DNA of 21,883 nt from Gammaproteobacteria bacterium (GTDB taxonomy: Bacteria > Pseudomonadota > Gammaproteobacteria > Chromatiales > Chromatiaceae): contig JAGVUH010000574.1 of NCBI GenBank assembly GCA_019136395.1, positions 1 to 21,883 of the forward strand, read 5' to 3'. Shown one piece after another: positions 8,205 to 17,897 of the stretch. Every line of letters starts with the position of its first letter. Positions within the stretch are counted from its first letter, which is position 1. Below the pieces are notes generated by a model. It was not told the origin of the DNA, searched no databases, and saw nothing but the letters and a program-made list of their open reading frames with translations. The position numbers were made by a program, and so were the translations under genes.

Positions 8205-8299
8205 GCTATTGGCGTGGACCAGGTGGCGGGTCGGTGAGGGAGCAAGCGTCCGTCAGAGGCGCGCGCCTGGCCAGGCATAAGCTGAGGAGTTTTACCACC

Positions 8300-11148
8300 A
8301 TGAGTGCCTTGATCGAGCAGTTCCGCGCCTCGAGCGCCCTCTATGGAGGCAACGCGGCCTTCATCGAGGATCTTTATGAACGCTATCTCGTCGATCCCGA
8401 GAGCGTCGAGCTGACCTGGCGTCAGCGTTTCGATCTCATGCGCGGGGCGGCGGCCAACGACATCCCCCACGGCCCGGTCCAGGAGAATTTCCGCCGCCTG
8501 GCCCGGGAGAGCCATCTCCGCCCCTTGGTCCGGCGCTCCGAGCACCTGGAGCCGGCGGCGGCGGAGAAGCAGGCCGCGGTCCTGCGGTTGATCAATGCCT
8601 ACCGCTATCGCGGTCATCAGGCCGCCGATATCGACCCTATCAATCTGCGCGACCGGCCACCGGTGCCGGACCTGGACCCGGCCTTTTACCAGTTGACCGA
8701 GACCGATCTGGAGCAGACCTTCCACACCGGGTCCCTCTATGCCCCCGACCGCATGCGGCTCCGTGACATCGTGGCCCTGCTGAAGGAGATCTATTGCGGT
8801 GCCATCGGTTCCGAATACATGCACATCACCAGCGTCGAGCAGAAGCGCTGGATCCAGAAGCGCCTGGAGGGTTATCGCGCCAAGCCGGAACTGGAGGCCG
8901 CGGATCGCCGCTGGCTGCTGACCCTGCTCACCGCCGCGGAGGGGATGGAGCGCTATCTCCACGCCCGCTACGTCGGCCAGAAGCGCTTCTCCCTGGAGGG
9001 CGGCGAGGCCCTGATTCCCCTGGTGGATGAACTCGCCCAGCGTGCCGGGCGCAAAGGCATCAAGGAGATCGTCATCGGCATGGCCCATCGCGGCCGCCTC
9101 AATGTCCTGATCAACATCCTCGGCAAGCCCCCCACCACCCTCTTCGACGAGTTCGAGGGGCGGGTACCGGAGGCCGGCCTCAAGGCCGGCGACGTGAAGT
9201 ACCACATGGGCTTCTCCTCGGACATCCAGACCCCCGGCGGCAACCTCCATGTGGTGCTGGGCTTCAATCCCTCCCATCTGGAGATCGTCAACCCGGTGAT
9301 CGAGGGCTCGGTGCGCGCCCGTCAGCGCCGGCGCCGCGACCACACCGGCGATCAGGTGCTGCCCTTCCTCATTCATGGCGACGCCGCCTTCGGTGGTCAG
9401 GGCGTGGTCCCGGAGACCCTGCAGCTCTCCCAGACCCGCAGCTATGGCACCGGCGGCACCTTCCATGTCGTCATCAACAACCAGATCGGCTTCACCACCA
9501 GCCATCCCCTGGATCTGCGCTCCACGCCCTATTGCACGGACGTGGCCAAGATGGTCGAGGCCCCGGTCTTCCATGTGAACGGCGACGATCCCGAGGCGGT
9601 GATCTTCGTCACCCGCATGGCCCTGGACTTCCGCAACCAGTTCCACAAGGACGTCGTCATCGACCTCATCTGCTACCGCCGCCTGGGGCACAACGAGGCC
9701 GACGAGCCCGCCGTGACCCAGCCGATGATGTATCGGAAGATCCGCGCCCATCCCACCTCCCGCGAGGTCTACGCCGAGCGGTTGATCGCCCAGGGTATCG
9801 TCACCAGGGAAGAGGCCGATGGCATGGTGGAGAAGTACCGCGCCGCCATCGAACAGGGGGTGGCCATCGCCCGCCCCGTCGTGCGCGGCCTGGAAAACCC
9901 CTATCGCGCCTCCTGGCGCGCCTATGCCGGCAAGGACTGGGATCAGGACGTCGCCACGGGCATCCCAAGGGAGCAAATCCAGGACCTGGCCAAACGCCTG
10001 CTGGTGGTTCCGGAGGGTTTCGAGCTCCACCCCCGGGTGAGCAAGATCTGGAACGAGCGGCGCAAGATGGCCAAGGGCGATCTGCTCGCCGACTGGGGCT
10101 TCTGTGAAAATCTCGCCTATGCCAGCCTGCTGGACGCCGGCTATGGCGTGCGCCTCTCGGGCCAGGACTGCGGTCGCGGTACCTTCTTCCATCGCCACGC
10201 CAAGATCCATGACCAGGCCTCCGGCGAGAGCTATACCCCCCTGCAGCACCTGAGCGAACACCAGGCGCCCTTCATCGCCATCGACTCGGTCCTGTCCGAG
10301 GAGGCGGTCCTGGCCTACGAGTATGGCTACGCCAGCACCGAGCCCAACGAGCTGACCCTGTGGGAGGCCCAGTTCGGCGACTTCGCCAACGGCGCCCAGG
10401 TGGTCATCGACCAGTTCATCACCTCCGCCGGCACCAAGTGGAACCTGGAGTGTGGCCTGGTGATGCTATTGCCCCATGGCCTGGAGGGGCAGGGTTCGGA
10501 GCACTCCTCGGCCCGGCTGGAACGTTATCTGCAACTCTGCGCCGAGGACAACGTCCAGGTCTGCGTCCCCAGCACCCCGGCCCAGATGTTCCATCTGCTG
10601 CGGCGCCAGATGCTGCGCAACTACCGGCGACCCCTGATCGTCATGACGCCCAAGAGCCTGCTGCGCCATCGGCTGGCGACCTCCAGCCTGGATGAACTGG
10701 AGAGCGGGCGCTTCCAGCCGGTGATCGGCGAGATCGACAACCTGGACCCCCAGGCGATCAAGCGCGTCATCCTGTGCAGTGGCAAGGTCTATTTCGACCT
10801 GCTGGAGGCCCGCCGCGGCCGGGGGCTGACGGATGTCGCCATCCTGCGCCTCGAGCAACTCTATCCCTGGCCCAAGGCCCACTTCGAGGCCGCCCTGGCC
10901 CCCTACACCGCCGCCACCGAGATCATCTGGTGTCAGGATGAGCACAAGAACCAGGGCGCCTGGGACCAGATCAAGCACCGTTTCCACCGCCTCCTGGCGG
11001 ATAACCGGCGGGTTGGCTACGTGGGTCGCGCCCCCTCCGCGGCCCCGGCCTGCGGCCACCGCCATGTCCACGTCGAGCAACAGGAGCGCCTCATCGATGA
11101 GGCCCTCTCTGGCCAGATCAACGAAAAACAGAATCCCAGGATCCCGCT

Positions 11149-11152
<4 letters not shown>
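8300..11152 (+). CDS. sucA: 2-oxoglutarate dehydrogenase E1 component
   Basis: Thiamine-diphosphate-dependent E1 subunit of the 2-oxoglutarate dehydrogenase complex: decarboxylates 2-oxoglutarate and passes the succinyl group to the lipoyl arm of E2. 950 aa, against 933 in E. coli, and collinear throughout. Landmarks are the N-terminal E2/E3-contact segment ([18 protein letters not shown]), [24 protein letters not shown] (about residue 260), [14 protein letters not shown], the ThDP/Mg site beginning [11 protein letters not shown] (about 360) and INNQIGFTT, and the C-terminal transketolase-like part ([15 protein letters not shown] and [18 protein letters not shown]). The ATG at 8300 has a GAGGAG site at 8284-8289 and matches family N-termini; an in-frame upstream extension to 8234 lacks such support. 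It overlaps sucB by 4 bases. No E3 (lpd) gene follows. Confidence 0.97.
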
Positions 11153-12390
<1,238 letters not shown>

Positions 12391-12393
12391 GTC

Positions 12394-13101
12394 TCAGCCC
12401 CCCTTGCGCACCGAGTCTATGCCCTTGTGGGGGATGAAGAGCCCGCAGCCCAGGGTCCGGTGAGGACCCAGGCCCTGGCGCTGGAGGCGAAGGGATTCCT
12501 CCGGCGCCAGGTCGGCGAGCAGCAGGCTGCGGCTTTCCAGGCCGCCCTCCGGGGTGGCCAGGGTCAGGGACTTGCCGCACAGGGCCTTGCGCAGCCGGAT
12601 ATCCAGGCCGGCCAGCTCGCTGGCGACCCGGGCGAGAAAGTCCCCCTCGCCCTCGCCGGGAAGGCAGACCAGGTAGCGGGCGAGGAGGGTGGTCTCCTTG
12701 CTCAGAGGCCGAGGTTTGGCCTCGCCCAGGGTGAGCGGGCAGCCCGCCAGGTCCAGGGTGGCGCCACGCAGGGCAGCGACCAGTGCTTCCAGCCGCTCAC
12801 TGGGCACCCGCAGGGCCAGCTTGGTGCGGCGCGAGAGCATGAGGTGGCTGTGTGTGCCATGGGCGGGCCGCTCCCAGCCGTTCTGGGAGCCGGCGACATG
12901 GATGCTGTGGATGCCCAGCCGCGGCTCGTCCGTGAACCAGGGCAGGCGTCCGGCGATGGCTTGCATCAGGACGTAGGCATGATCCACCGGCAGACGCTTA
13001 CCCTCCAGGCTGAAGAGCACGTCGACGACGTCGGTTGGGATCTCGACCGGTTGCTCGGCGGGGTCCTCCTGCCAGAAGAGGTTGGGGGTGGCGAGGTTCA
13101 T
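12394..13101 (-). CDS. Cas6/Cmx6-like RAMP protein (type I-MYXAN family), orphan
   Basis: Resembles the Cas6/Cmx6 family, whose members in CRISPR systems cut precursor crRNA. 235 aa. Visible family traits are VDVLFSLEGKRLPVDHAYVL near the N-terminus (H41 in the conserved DHAY), LGIHSIHVAGSQNG (about 62-75), SRRTKLALRVPSERL, and the C-terminal SLRLQRQGLGPHRTLGCGLF-type glycine-rich loop (about 203-222) characteristic of RAMP/Cas6 folds. No repeat-spacer array and no other cas gene occurs in this window. The ATG at 13101 was chosen because it begins the family-like sequence and lies 13 bases after the upstream gene's stop; the open frame runs further upstream only as a shadow of that gene. It is the last gene of a three-gene minus-strand cluster and nearly abuts sucB. 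RNA cleavage is inference; the family match is from memory of its motifs. Confidence 0.75.
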   Translation of the reverse strand: MNLATPNLFWQEDPAEQPVEIPTDVVDVLFSLEGKRLPVDHAYVLMQAIAGRLPWFTDEPRLGIHSIHVAGSQNGWERPAHGTHSHLMLSRRTKLALRVPSERLEALVAALRGATLDLAGCPLTLGEAKPRPLSKETTLLARYLVCLPGEGEGDFLARVASELAGLDIRLRKALCGKSLTLATPEGGLESRSLLLADLAPEESLRLQRQGLGPHRTLGCGLFIPHKGIDSVRKGG

Positions 13102-13114
13102 GGTGACGCGGCCC

Positions 13115-13846
13115 TCAGTTGACGGGCAGGCGAGCGCGCAGGGCCTCGCGGTCGAACCACCAGTCGTCCTGGACCAGGACGTCGACCACGTTGCGCAGCC
13201 GCACCAGGAATTTGTCCGGCTCCTTGAGCTCCAGTTTCTCCATCCAGTAGTCGAAGGCCTCCTGACTGTCCACCCGACCATGGCGCCGGGCCACCTGGCC
13301 GAGGATCTGACTGGCGAAGAACATCAGATTGTCGCGCTGGGCGCCCTGGGCCCGCAGGTCGGCGATGAACAGGGCGGTGGTGGCGGCGACGGCGGCCCCG
13401 TCGGCGTCGTCCGGGGTCTCGTCGACGATGTGTGTGAGGAGCTCGACGGACAGGTCGGGATCGATGGGGTAGGTGACCGCCAGCCAGATACCCTGGCCCA
13501 GGGCGGCGAGGGATTGGGGCTGATCGGCCTGGAACAGGACGTCGCAGGCGTCGGCGGCGGATTCGAAGTCCTCGTGGGCAATGAAGACGTCCAGCACCTC
13601 CCGGGCCAGGGGCCAGGCCTCGGCGCCCCGCTCCAGACCCACCAGGGCGCGGGCCATCTGCAGCCGGACGTCGGCGATCTCGGTGGGGCTGGCGGGCTGG
13701 CGCAGCAGGTCCGTCAGCCGCTCCCGCAGGGCATCGAGGTGGGCCTCGATGGCCGCCTCCTCGGCGGCCCGGTTGAGGACGGAGTCGGCGGCCGTGTCCG
13801 TCAGGCGCTGGTGATCGAGATTGAATGACATGAGATCCATGGGCAT
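13115..13846 (-). CDS. Uncharacterised helical (TPR-like) protein
   Basis: No family recognised with certainty. 243 aa from the first ATG (13846); ATGs at 13840 and 13831 are equally possible, and none has a strong ribosome site. The protein is acidic and looks entirely helical, with repeated Ala/Leu-rich helix pairs (for example IADVRLQMARALVGLERGAE and EDFESAADACDVLF) suggestive of a TPR-type solenoid, and ends LQDDWWFDREALRARL-like with a Trp pair. No signal peptide or membrane segment is visible. It lies between the 63-aa gene (21-base gap) and the Cas6-like gene (13-base gap), all on the minus strand, so one transcript is likely. A scaffolding role with these partners is inference. Confidence 0.8.
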   Translation of the reverse strand: MPMDLMSFNLDHQRLTDTAADSVLNRAAEEAAIEAHLDALRERLTDLLRQPASPTEIADVRLQMARALVGLERGAEAWPLAREVLDVFIAHEDFESAADACDVLFQADQPQSLAALGQGIWLAVTYPIDPDLSVELLTHIVDETPDDADGAAVAATTALFIADLRAQGAQRDNLMFFASQILGQVARRHGRVDSQEAFDYWMEKLELKEPDKFLVRLRNVVDVLVQDDWWFDREALRARLPVN

Positions 13847-13867
13847 GGTCCGGGGGTACCTGTCAGG

Positions 13868-14059
13868 CTAGCGGATGCGGCCGCTGAAGACGGCCTCGAG
13901 TCGATCCTCCCAGTTCTCCGGCGTGTCCGGATAGGGGGGTTTGAGGTCGATGCGGAAGAAGCGCTCGCCACCGCGGGCGATGTCCTGAATGATCGGGGTG
14001 AGTTCCTCGAAGGACTCGATCTCCTTATGCGCTACCAGAATATCGCTAAGTTTCAACAT
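13868..14059 (-). CDS. Small conserved-looking acidic protein (63 aa)
   Basis: First gene of the minus-strand cluster. The protein begins MLKLSDILVAHKEIESFEEL and contains ARGGERFFRIDLKPPYPDTP followed by NWEDRLEAVF. The codon use and the ordered pattern of hydrophobic and charged residues look genuinely coding rather than a shadow; the PPYPDTPENW segment looks like a conserved motif. No signal peptide or cysteine is present. I cannot name its family. Its ATG lies 555 bases from the divergent dsrA start. Functional coupling with the two downstream genes is inferred from spacing alone. Confidence 0.75.
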   Translation of the reverse strand: MLKLSDILVAHKEIESFEELTPIIQDIARGGERFFRIDLKPPYPDTPENWEDRLEAVFSGRIR

Positions 14060-14227
14060 GGCTTCGATTTACCGCGGGGATGAGGTGAATTGATGGCAAT
14101 ATGCCGCCAGCGGCGATGAATGCAACCGCGGCCGGCGGCGGGGCGAGGCGGGTAGCGGATGAGCGGGCCTCCAGGGGAACCAGGATCAGTCAGGTGCCTA
14201 GTAAAGCTGAGGTTTATAAGTATTAGT

Positions 14228-14455
14228 TTATATTAGAGAGCGTTGACTGAGCTGGGCTGTTGACGTAACATCTTTGAATAATTCATTTTCCTCGGGGCTG
14301 AGATCAGGCGGCATCAGGGTGGGGCGGCGGTTCGGGCCAGGTTTGGAGCCGGTAAGAGGGGCCTTATCCCAAAGTAGATAGGCGATCTCTACCCCATCTC
14401 CCCGTCGGTGGAATAGCCCAGTCCAGAGGTCAGCGTTATAGTGAGCAGCGATCAT
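14228..14455 (-). CDS. Possible orphan small ORF in the dsr upstream region
   Basis: A 75-codon frame beginning MIAAHYNADLWTGLFHRRGD with a mixed, protein-like composition and no better frame on either strand. Its codons are far less GC-rich at third positions than the neighbours', and there is no good ribosome site. It may be a gene fragment or recently acquired DNA, or no gene. The other gene-free stretch here (14060-14227) shows only AT-rich sequence that could hold the promoter for the 63-aa gene cluster. Confidence 0.3.
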   Translation of the reverse strand: MIAAHYNADLWTGLFHRRGDGVEIAYLLWDKAPLTGSKPGPNRRPTLMPPDLSPEENELFKDVTSTAQLSQRSLI

Positions 14456-14531
14456 CCTTATCCCGCGCGGACAAGGATCAGGAGCGAATCAGGCGCGGTT
14501 CCGGCGTCGCCAGCGACAAAATTGAGGGGGT

Positions 14532-14565
14532 CCCGCGGATCTTTCAAGACGCGGGGTCCTGGACC
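14532..14565 (+). promoter_or_regulatory. Hairpin and palindrome in the dsrA leader
   Basis: CCCGCG (14532-14537) pairs with CGCGGG (14550-14555), with an inner TCTT/AAGA stem (14540-14549), ending 59 bases before the dsrA ATG. The adjacent GGTCC-T-GGACC (14555-14565) is a perfect 5+1+5 palindrome. Position suggests control of dsr expression by a DNA-binding protein or by leader structure; which, if either, is not visible. Confidence 0.35.
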
Positions 14566-14613
14566 AGGGCTACCACAGCTTTCCGCTTAAAGAAAGACAG
14601 GAGAGACAGCGCA

Positions 14614-15864
14614 ATGGCTATCGACAAGCACCAAACTCCGATGCTCGACCAGCTGGAGACCGGCCCCTGGCCGAGCTTCATTTCCGGCATCAAGCGACTC
14701 CGCGATGAGCATCCGGAAGAGCGCATCAACGCCGTCACCAACGACCTGCTCGGTCAACTCGAGCACTCCTACGAAACCCGCAAGGGTTACTGGAAGGGCG
14801 GCACCGTCTCCGTCTACGGCTATGGTGGTGGCATCATCCCCCGCTTTTCCGAGGTGGGTAAGGCCTTCCCCAAGTCCAAGGAATTCCACACCCTGCGCGT
14901 TCAGCCCCCGGCGGGCAACCACTACAGCACCGCCATGCTGCGCCAGCTCGCCGACAGTTGGGAAAAGTACGGTTCGGGTCTGGTGACCTTCCACGGTCAG
15001 ACCGGCAACATCATGTTCATCGGTACGGACACCCAGAATACCCAGCACTTCTTCGACGAGATCAACGAGTACGGCTGGGACCTGGGCGGCGCCGGCCCCT
15101 GCGTGCGCACCGCCATGTCCTGCGTCGGCGCGGCCCGCTGCGAGATGTCCTGCGTCAACGAGCTCAAGGCCCACCGCCTGCTGGTCAACAACTTCGTCGA
15201 CGACGTCCATCGCCCGGCCCTGCCCTACAAGTTCAAGTTCAAGGTCTCCGGCTGCGGCAATGACTGCCAGAACGCCATCGAGCGCGCCGATTTCGCCGTC
15301 ATCGGTACCTGGCGCGACGACATGAAGGTCGACCAGGCCGAGGTCAAGGCCTACATCGCCGAGAAGGGCCGGCAGTACTACATCGACAACGTCATCACCC
15401 GGTGCCCGACCCAGGCCCTGTCCCTGAACGACGACGACACCCTGGCGGTGAACAACCGCGACTGCGTGCGTTGCATGCATTGCCTGAACGTCATGCCCAA
15501 GGCCCTGCACCCCGGTGACGACAAGGGCGTCACCATCCTGATCGGCGGCAAGCGCACCCTCAAGATCGGCGACCTGATGGGCACCGTCCTGGTTCCCTTC
15601 AAGAAGCTGGAGACCGAGGAGGACTGGGAGTCCATGGTCGAACTGGCCGGGACCATCATCGATTTCTGGGCTGAGAATGGCCTGGAGCACGAGCGTTGCG
15701 GCGAGATGATCGAGCGCATCGGCCTGGCCAACTTCCTCGAAGGCATCGGCGTCGATCCCGATCCCAACATGCTCAGCCACCCGCGCCAAAGCTCCTACAT
15801 CCGCATGGATGGCTGGGACGAGGCCGCCGAGGCCTGGTTCGAGCGCCGCGCCGAGGCCGGCTAA
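14614..15864 (+). CDS. dsrA: Reverse-type dissimilatory sulfite reductase, alpha subunit
   Basis: Catalytic siroheme subunit of the cytoplasmic DsrAB sulfite reductase, which in purple sulfur bacteria oxidises sulfur from stored globules to sulfite. 416 aa, the expected length. The siroheme-[4Fe-4S] cysteines are seen as C170/C176 (CVGAARC) and C214/C218 (CGNDC). The inserted ferredoxin domain has C264 and the C284/C287/C290 set (CVRCMHC). The N-terminal GGTVSVYGYGGGIIPR and HTLRVQPPAGNHYSTAML are typical of the oxidative-type enzyme. The ATG follows an AGGAGAG site. It is the first gene of the dsr operon, and a 14-bp hairpin separates it from dsrB. The subunit looks intact. Confidence 0.97.
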   Translation: MAIDKHQTPMLDQLETGPWPSFISGIKRLRDEHPEERINAVTNDLLGQLEHSYETRKGYWKGGTVSVYGYGGGIIPRFSEVGKAFPKSKEFHTLRVQPPAGNHYSTAMLRQLADSWEKYGSGLVTFHGQTGNIMFIGTDTQNTQHFFDEINEYGWDLGGAGPCVRTAMSCVGAARCEMSCVNELKAHRLLVNNFVDDVHRPALPYKFKFKVSGCGNDCQNAIERADFAVIGTWRDDMKVDQAEVKAYIAEKGRQYYIDNVITRCPTQALSLNDDDTLAVNNRDCVRCMHCLNVMPKALHPGDDKGVTILIGGKRTLKIGDLMGTVLVPFKKLETEEDWESMVELAGTIIDFWAENGLEHERCGEMIERIGLANFLEGIGVDPDPNMLSHPRQSSYIRMDGWDEAAEAWFERRAEAG

Positions 15865-15875
15865 CCCACCCCTCG

Positions 15876-15911
15876 CGTGGCGACGGCCCCTCAAGCCGGG
15901 CCGTCGCCACG
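15876..15911 (+). other. Strong intercistronic hairpin between dsrA and dsrB
   Basis: CGTGGCGACGGCCC (15876-15889) and GGGCCGTCGCCACG (15898-15911) form a perfect 14-bp GC-rich stem with an 8-nt loop. There is no U-tract, so it is better read as an mRNA processing or stabilising element than a terminator. It ends 46 bases before the dsrB ATG. Confidence 0.75.
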
Positions 15912-15957
15912 TACCGGACAGCATTAAAGACCTACTAGTATTCTTGGAGGAAAGGCG

Positions 15958-17014
15958 ATGGCAGACATGCGCGAGCCGATCGAAACCGGGTGTCCCGATC
16001 CCTGGCAATACATGCATCCCGTGATGCGCAAGAACTTCGGCATGTGGAAATACCACGAGCATCCACGCCCCGGCGTCCTGCGTCACGTCGCCTATAGTGG
16101 CGACGAGATCTGGACCGTCAAGGTCGGCACCCAGCGTATCCTCGACGTCTTCACCCTGCGCAAGCTGTGCGAGATCGGCGAGCAGTTCGGCGATGGCTTC
16201 GTCCACTTCACCCTACGCTCCAACCTGGAGTACATGGTCGCCGACGCCGCCAAGGTCGAGCCCCTGATCAAGGCCGTCGAGGACTCCGGCTTCATCGTCG
16301 GTGGCACCCAGAACTCGGTGACCATGATCTCCCACACCCAGGGCTGGCTGCATTGCGACATCCCCGGTACCGATGCCTCCGGCGTGGTCAAGTCGATGAT
16401 GGACGAGCTCATCGACGAGTTCAGAAACACCAACATGCCCAACCGGGTGCATATCACCACCTCCTGCTGCCAGATCAACTGCGGCGGCCAGGGTGATCCA
16501 GCACACCAAGCCGCCCAAGATCAATCATGACCTGGTGGCCAATGTCTGCGAGCGCCCCTCCGTCGTCGCCCGCTGCCCGGTGGCCGCCATCCGGCCCGCC
16601 ATCGTCAACGGCAAGCCCTCCCTGGAAGTCGACGAGCGCAAGTGCATCTGCTGCGGCGCCTGCTACCCACCCTGCCCCCCGATGCAGATCAACGACGCCG
16701 AGCACACCAAGCTGGCGATCTGGGTCGGCGGCAACCACTCCAACGCCCGCGGCAAGCCCACCTTCCAGAAGCTGGTCGCCGCCGGCATCCCCAACAACCC
16801 GCCGCGCTGGCCGGAGGCCACCGCCATCGTCAAGCGCATCCTCAAGGCCTACAAGGAAGGCGCTCGCGACTGGGAGCGCGTCAACGAGTGGATCGAGCGC
16901 ATCGGCTGGCCGCGCTTCTTTGAAGAGGTCGAGCTGCCCTTCACCAAGTATCACATCGATACCTGGCGCGGTGCCCGGGCCAGCTTCAACGCCTCCAACT
17001 ACATCCGCTTCTAA
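15958..17014 (+). pseudogene. dsrB: Dissimilatory sulfite reductase beta subunit, frameshifted
   Basis: Second subunit of DsrAB. The ATG at 15958 has a GGAGG site and gives MADMREPIETGCPDPW and all expected sequence up to ITTSCCQINCGGQGD (residue 180). The reading frame then runs out at 16530. The rest of DsrB continues at once in the next frame: IQHTKPPKINHDLVANVC, the ferredoxin cysteines (CICCGACYPPC) and the C-terminus to 17014. Family members read CGGQGD-IAIN-IQHTKPP, so the IAIN codons plus two bases (about 14 nt) seem to be missing near 16495-16498. Restoring them gives about 356 aa, the normal length. The lesion sits right beside a cofactor-binding cysteine stretch. The rest shows no decay, so an assembly error or a very recent mutation is likely. 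Confidence 0.9.
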
Positions 17015-17023
17015 GGGATCGGC

Positions 17024-17045
17024 GCCCCGGGCTCGCCCCCGGGGC
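17024..17045 (+). other. Intercistronic hairpin between dsrB and dsrE
   Basis: GCCCCGGG (17024-17031) and CCCGGGGC (17038-17045) form a perfect 8-bp, all-GC stem with a 6-nt loop in the 54-base gap. No U-tract follows. The placement matches the other dsr intercistronic stems. Confidence 0.6.
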
Positions 17046-17068
17046 CGCCACACCTGCTTGAGGTTGCA

Positions 17069-17461
17069 ATGAAGTTCGCTATTCAGATCAACGAAGGCCC
17101 CTATCAGCATCAGGCCTCCGATACCGCCTACTTCTTCACCAAGACGGCGCTGGAGAAGGGCCATGAGGTCTTCCGCGTCTTCTTCTATCACGACGGGGTC
17201 AACAACTCGACGCGCCTGACCACGCCGCCCCAGGACGATCGTCACGTCGTCAACCGCTGGGCCGACCTGGCCCAGAAGTATGACCTCGACATGGTAGTCT
17301 GCGTGGCCGCCGCCCAGCGCCGCGGCATCGTCGACGAGGGTGAGGCCCAGCGCAACGGCAAGGACGCGACCAACATTCATCCCAGGTTCCGCATCTCGGG
17401 CCTCGGGCAACTGGTCGAGGCCGCCATCCAGTCGGATCGCCTCGTCGTCTTCGGCGACTAA
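17069..17461 (+). CDS. dsrE: Sulfur-relay protein DsrE (DsrEFH complex)
   Basis: Active subunit of the cytoplasmic DsrE2F2H2 sulfurtransferase, related to TusD, which takes persulfide sulfur and hands it towards DsrC. 130 aa, full length. The N-terminus MKFAIQINEGPYQHQASD and the catalytic cysteine C78 in DMVVCVAAAQRRGI are the known landmarks. The ATG at 17069 has a weak GAGG site. dsrF follows after 14 bases. Intact. Confidence 0.96.
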   Translation: MKFAIQINEGPYQHQASDTAYFFTKTALEKGHEVFRVFFYHDGVNNSTRLTTPPQDDRHVVNRWADLAQKYDLDMVVCVAAAQRRGIVDEGEAQRNGKDATNIHPRFRISGLGQLVEAAIQSDRLVVFGD

Positions 17462-17475
17462 CAGGAGTCAGCGTC

Positions 17476-17886
17476 ATGTCCGAAGTCGTCAAGAAATTCA
17501 TGTACCTGAACCGGAAGGCCCCCTACGGCACCATCTATGCCTGGGAGTCCCTGGAAGTGGTGTTGATCGGCGCGGCCTTCGATCAGGAGGTCAGTCTCAT
17601 GTTCGTCGATGACGGTGTCTACCAACTGGTCAAGGGCCAGGACACCACCGGCATCGGCATGAAGAACTTCTCGCCCACCTACCGCACCCTGGGCGACTAT
17701 GAAGTCAAGAACATCTACGTGGACGCGGATTCCCTGGCGGCCCGCGGCCTGACCCAGGATGACCTGGTCGCGATCGCCTACGAAGACATGGATACCGAGG
17801 AAGAGATCGAGAACATCGTCGAGGTGGTGGATGCCGCCCGCGTCACCGAGCTCATGGATGAGGCCGACGTGGTCTTCAGCTTCTAA
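17476..17886 (+). CDS. dsrF: Sulfur-relay protein DsrF
   Basis: TusC-related subunit of the DsrEFH heterohexamer. 136 aa, full length. The family start (EVVKKFMYLNRKAPYGTIYAWE) and the AFDQEVSLMFVDDGVYQLVK segment are clear. It has no cysteine at the DsrE active-site position, as expected of this structural subunit. The ATG at 17476 follows an AGGAG site; dsrH begins 11 bases after its stop, with GGAGGG between. Intact. Confidence 0.96.
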   Translation: MSEVVKKFMYLNRKAPYGTIYAWESLEVVLIGAAFDQEVSLMFVDDGVYQLVKGQDTTGIGMKNFSPTYRTLGDYEVKNIYVDADSLAARGLTQDDLVAIAYEDMDTEEEIENIVEVVDAARVTELMDEADVVFSF

Positions 17887-17897
17887 GGAGGGTAACC

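Larger units (their letters stand above)
7705..8299. other. Gene-free region between the RRM gene and sucA
   Basis: About 600 bases separate the divergent RRM gene and sucA. Open frames here (for example 7861-8280 plus and 7834-8157 minus) have low-complexity, arginine/proline-rich or shadow-like products and no good ribosome site, so I do not call them. The region holds the RRM leader repeat, a long stem-loop at 8035-8072, a short stem CTCCCGG / CCGGGAG at 8091-8110, and a possible sucA promoter and leader hairpin. Confidence 0.5.

Noticed and set aside
7861..8280. Plus-strand 139-codon frame before sucA
   Set aside because: Arg/Gly-rich product, no ribosome site, crosses two stem-loops and the likely sucA promoter region; not convincing as a gene.
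8234..8300. Upstream start for sucA
   Set aside because: The ATG at 8300 has a good ribosome site and matches known E1 N-termini; the extra 22 residues are basic and unlike the family.
8138..10261. Long minus-strand open frame (707 codons) opposite sucA
   Set aside because: It mirrors the sucA coding strand, has the repetitive Gly/Ala/Asp/His/Gln-rich composition typical of antisense frames in GC-rich genes, and has no recognisable domain.
13102..13281. N-terminal extension of the Cas6-like gene
   Set aside because: The 60 extra codons overlap the upstream gene in another frame and read as its shadow (Ser/Thr/Arg/Trp-rich).
14587..16206. Minus-strand frame (539 codons) opposite dsrA and dsrB
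   Set aside because: Shadow frame: it runs antisense through dsrA, the intercistronic hairpin and dsrB, without family motifs.
16485..16500. Programmed ribosomal frameshift in dsrB
   Set aside because: No slippery heptamer or downstream stimulatory structure is visible, and the conserved residues at the junction are missing altogether, which frameshifting would not explain.
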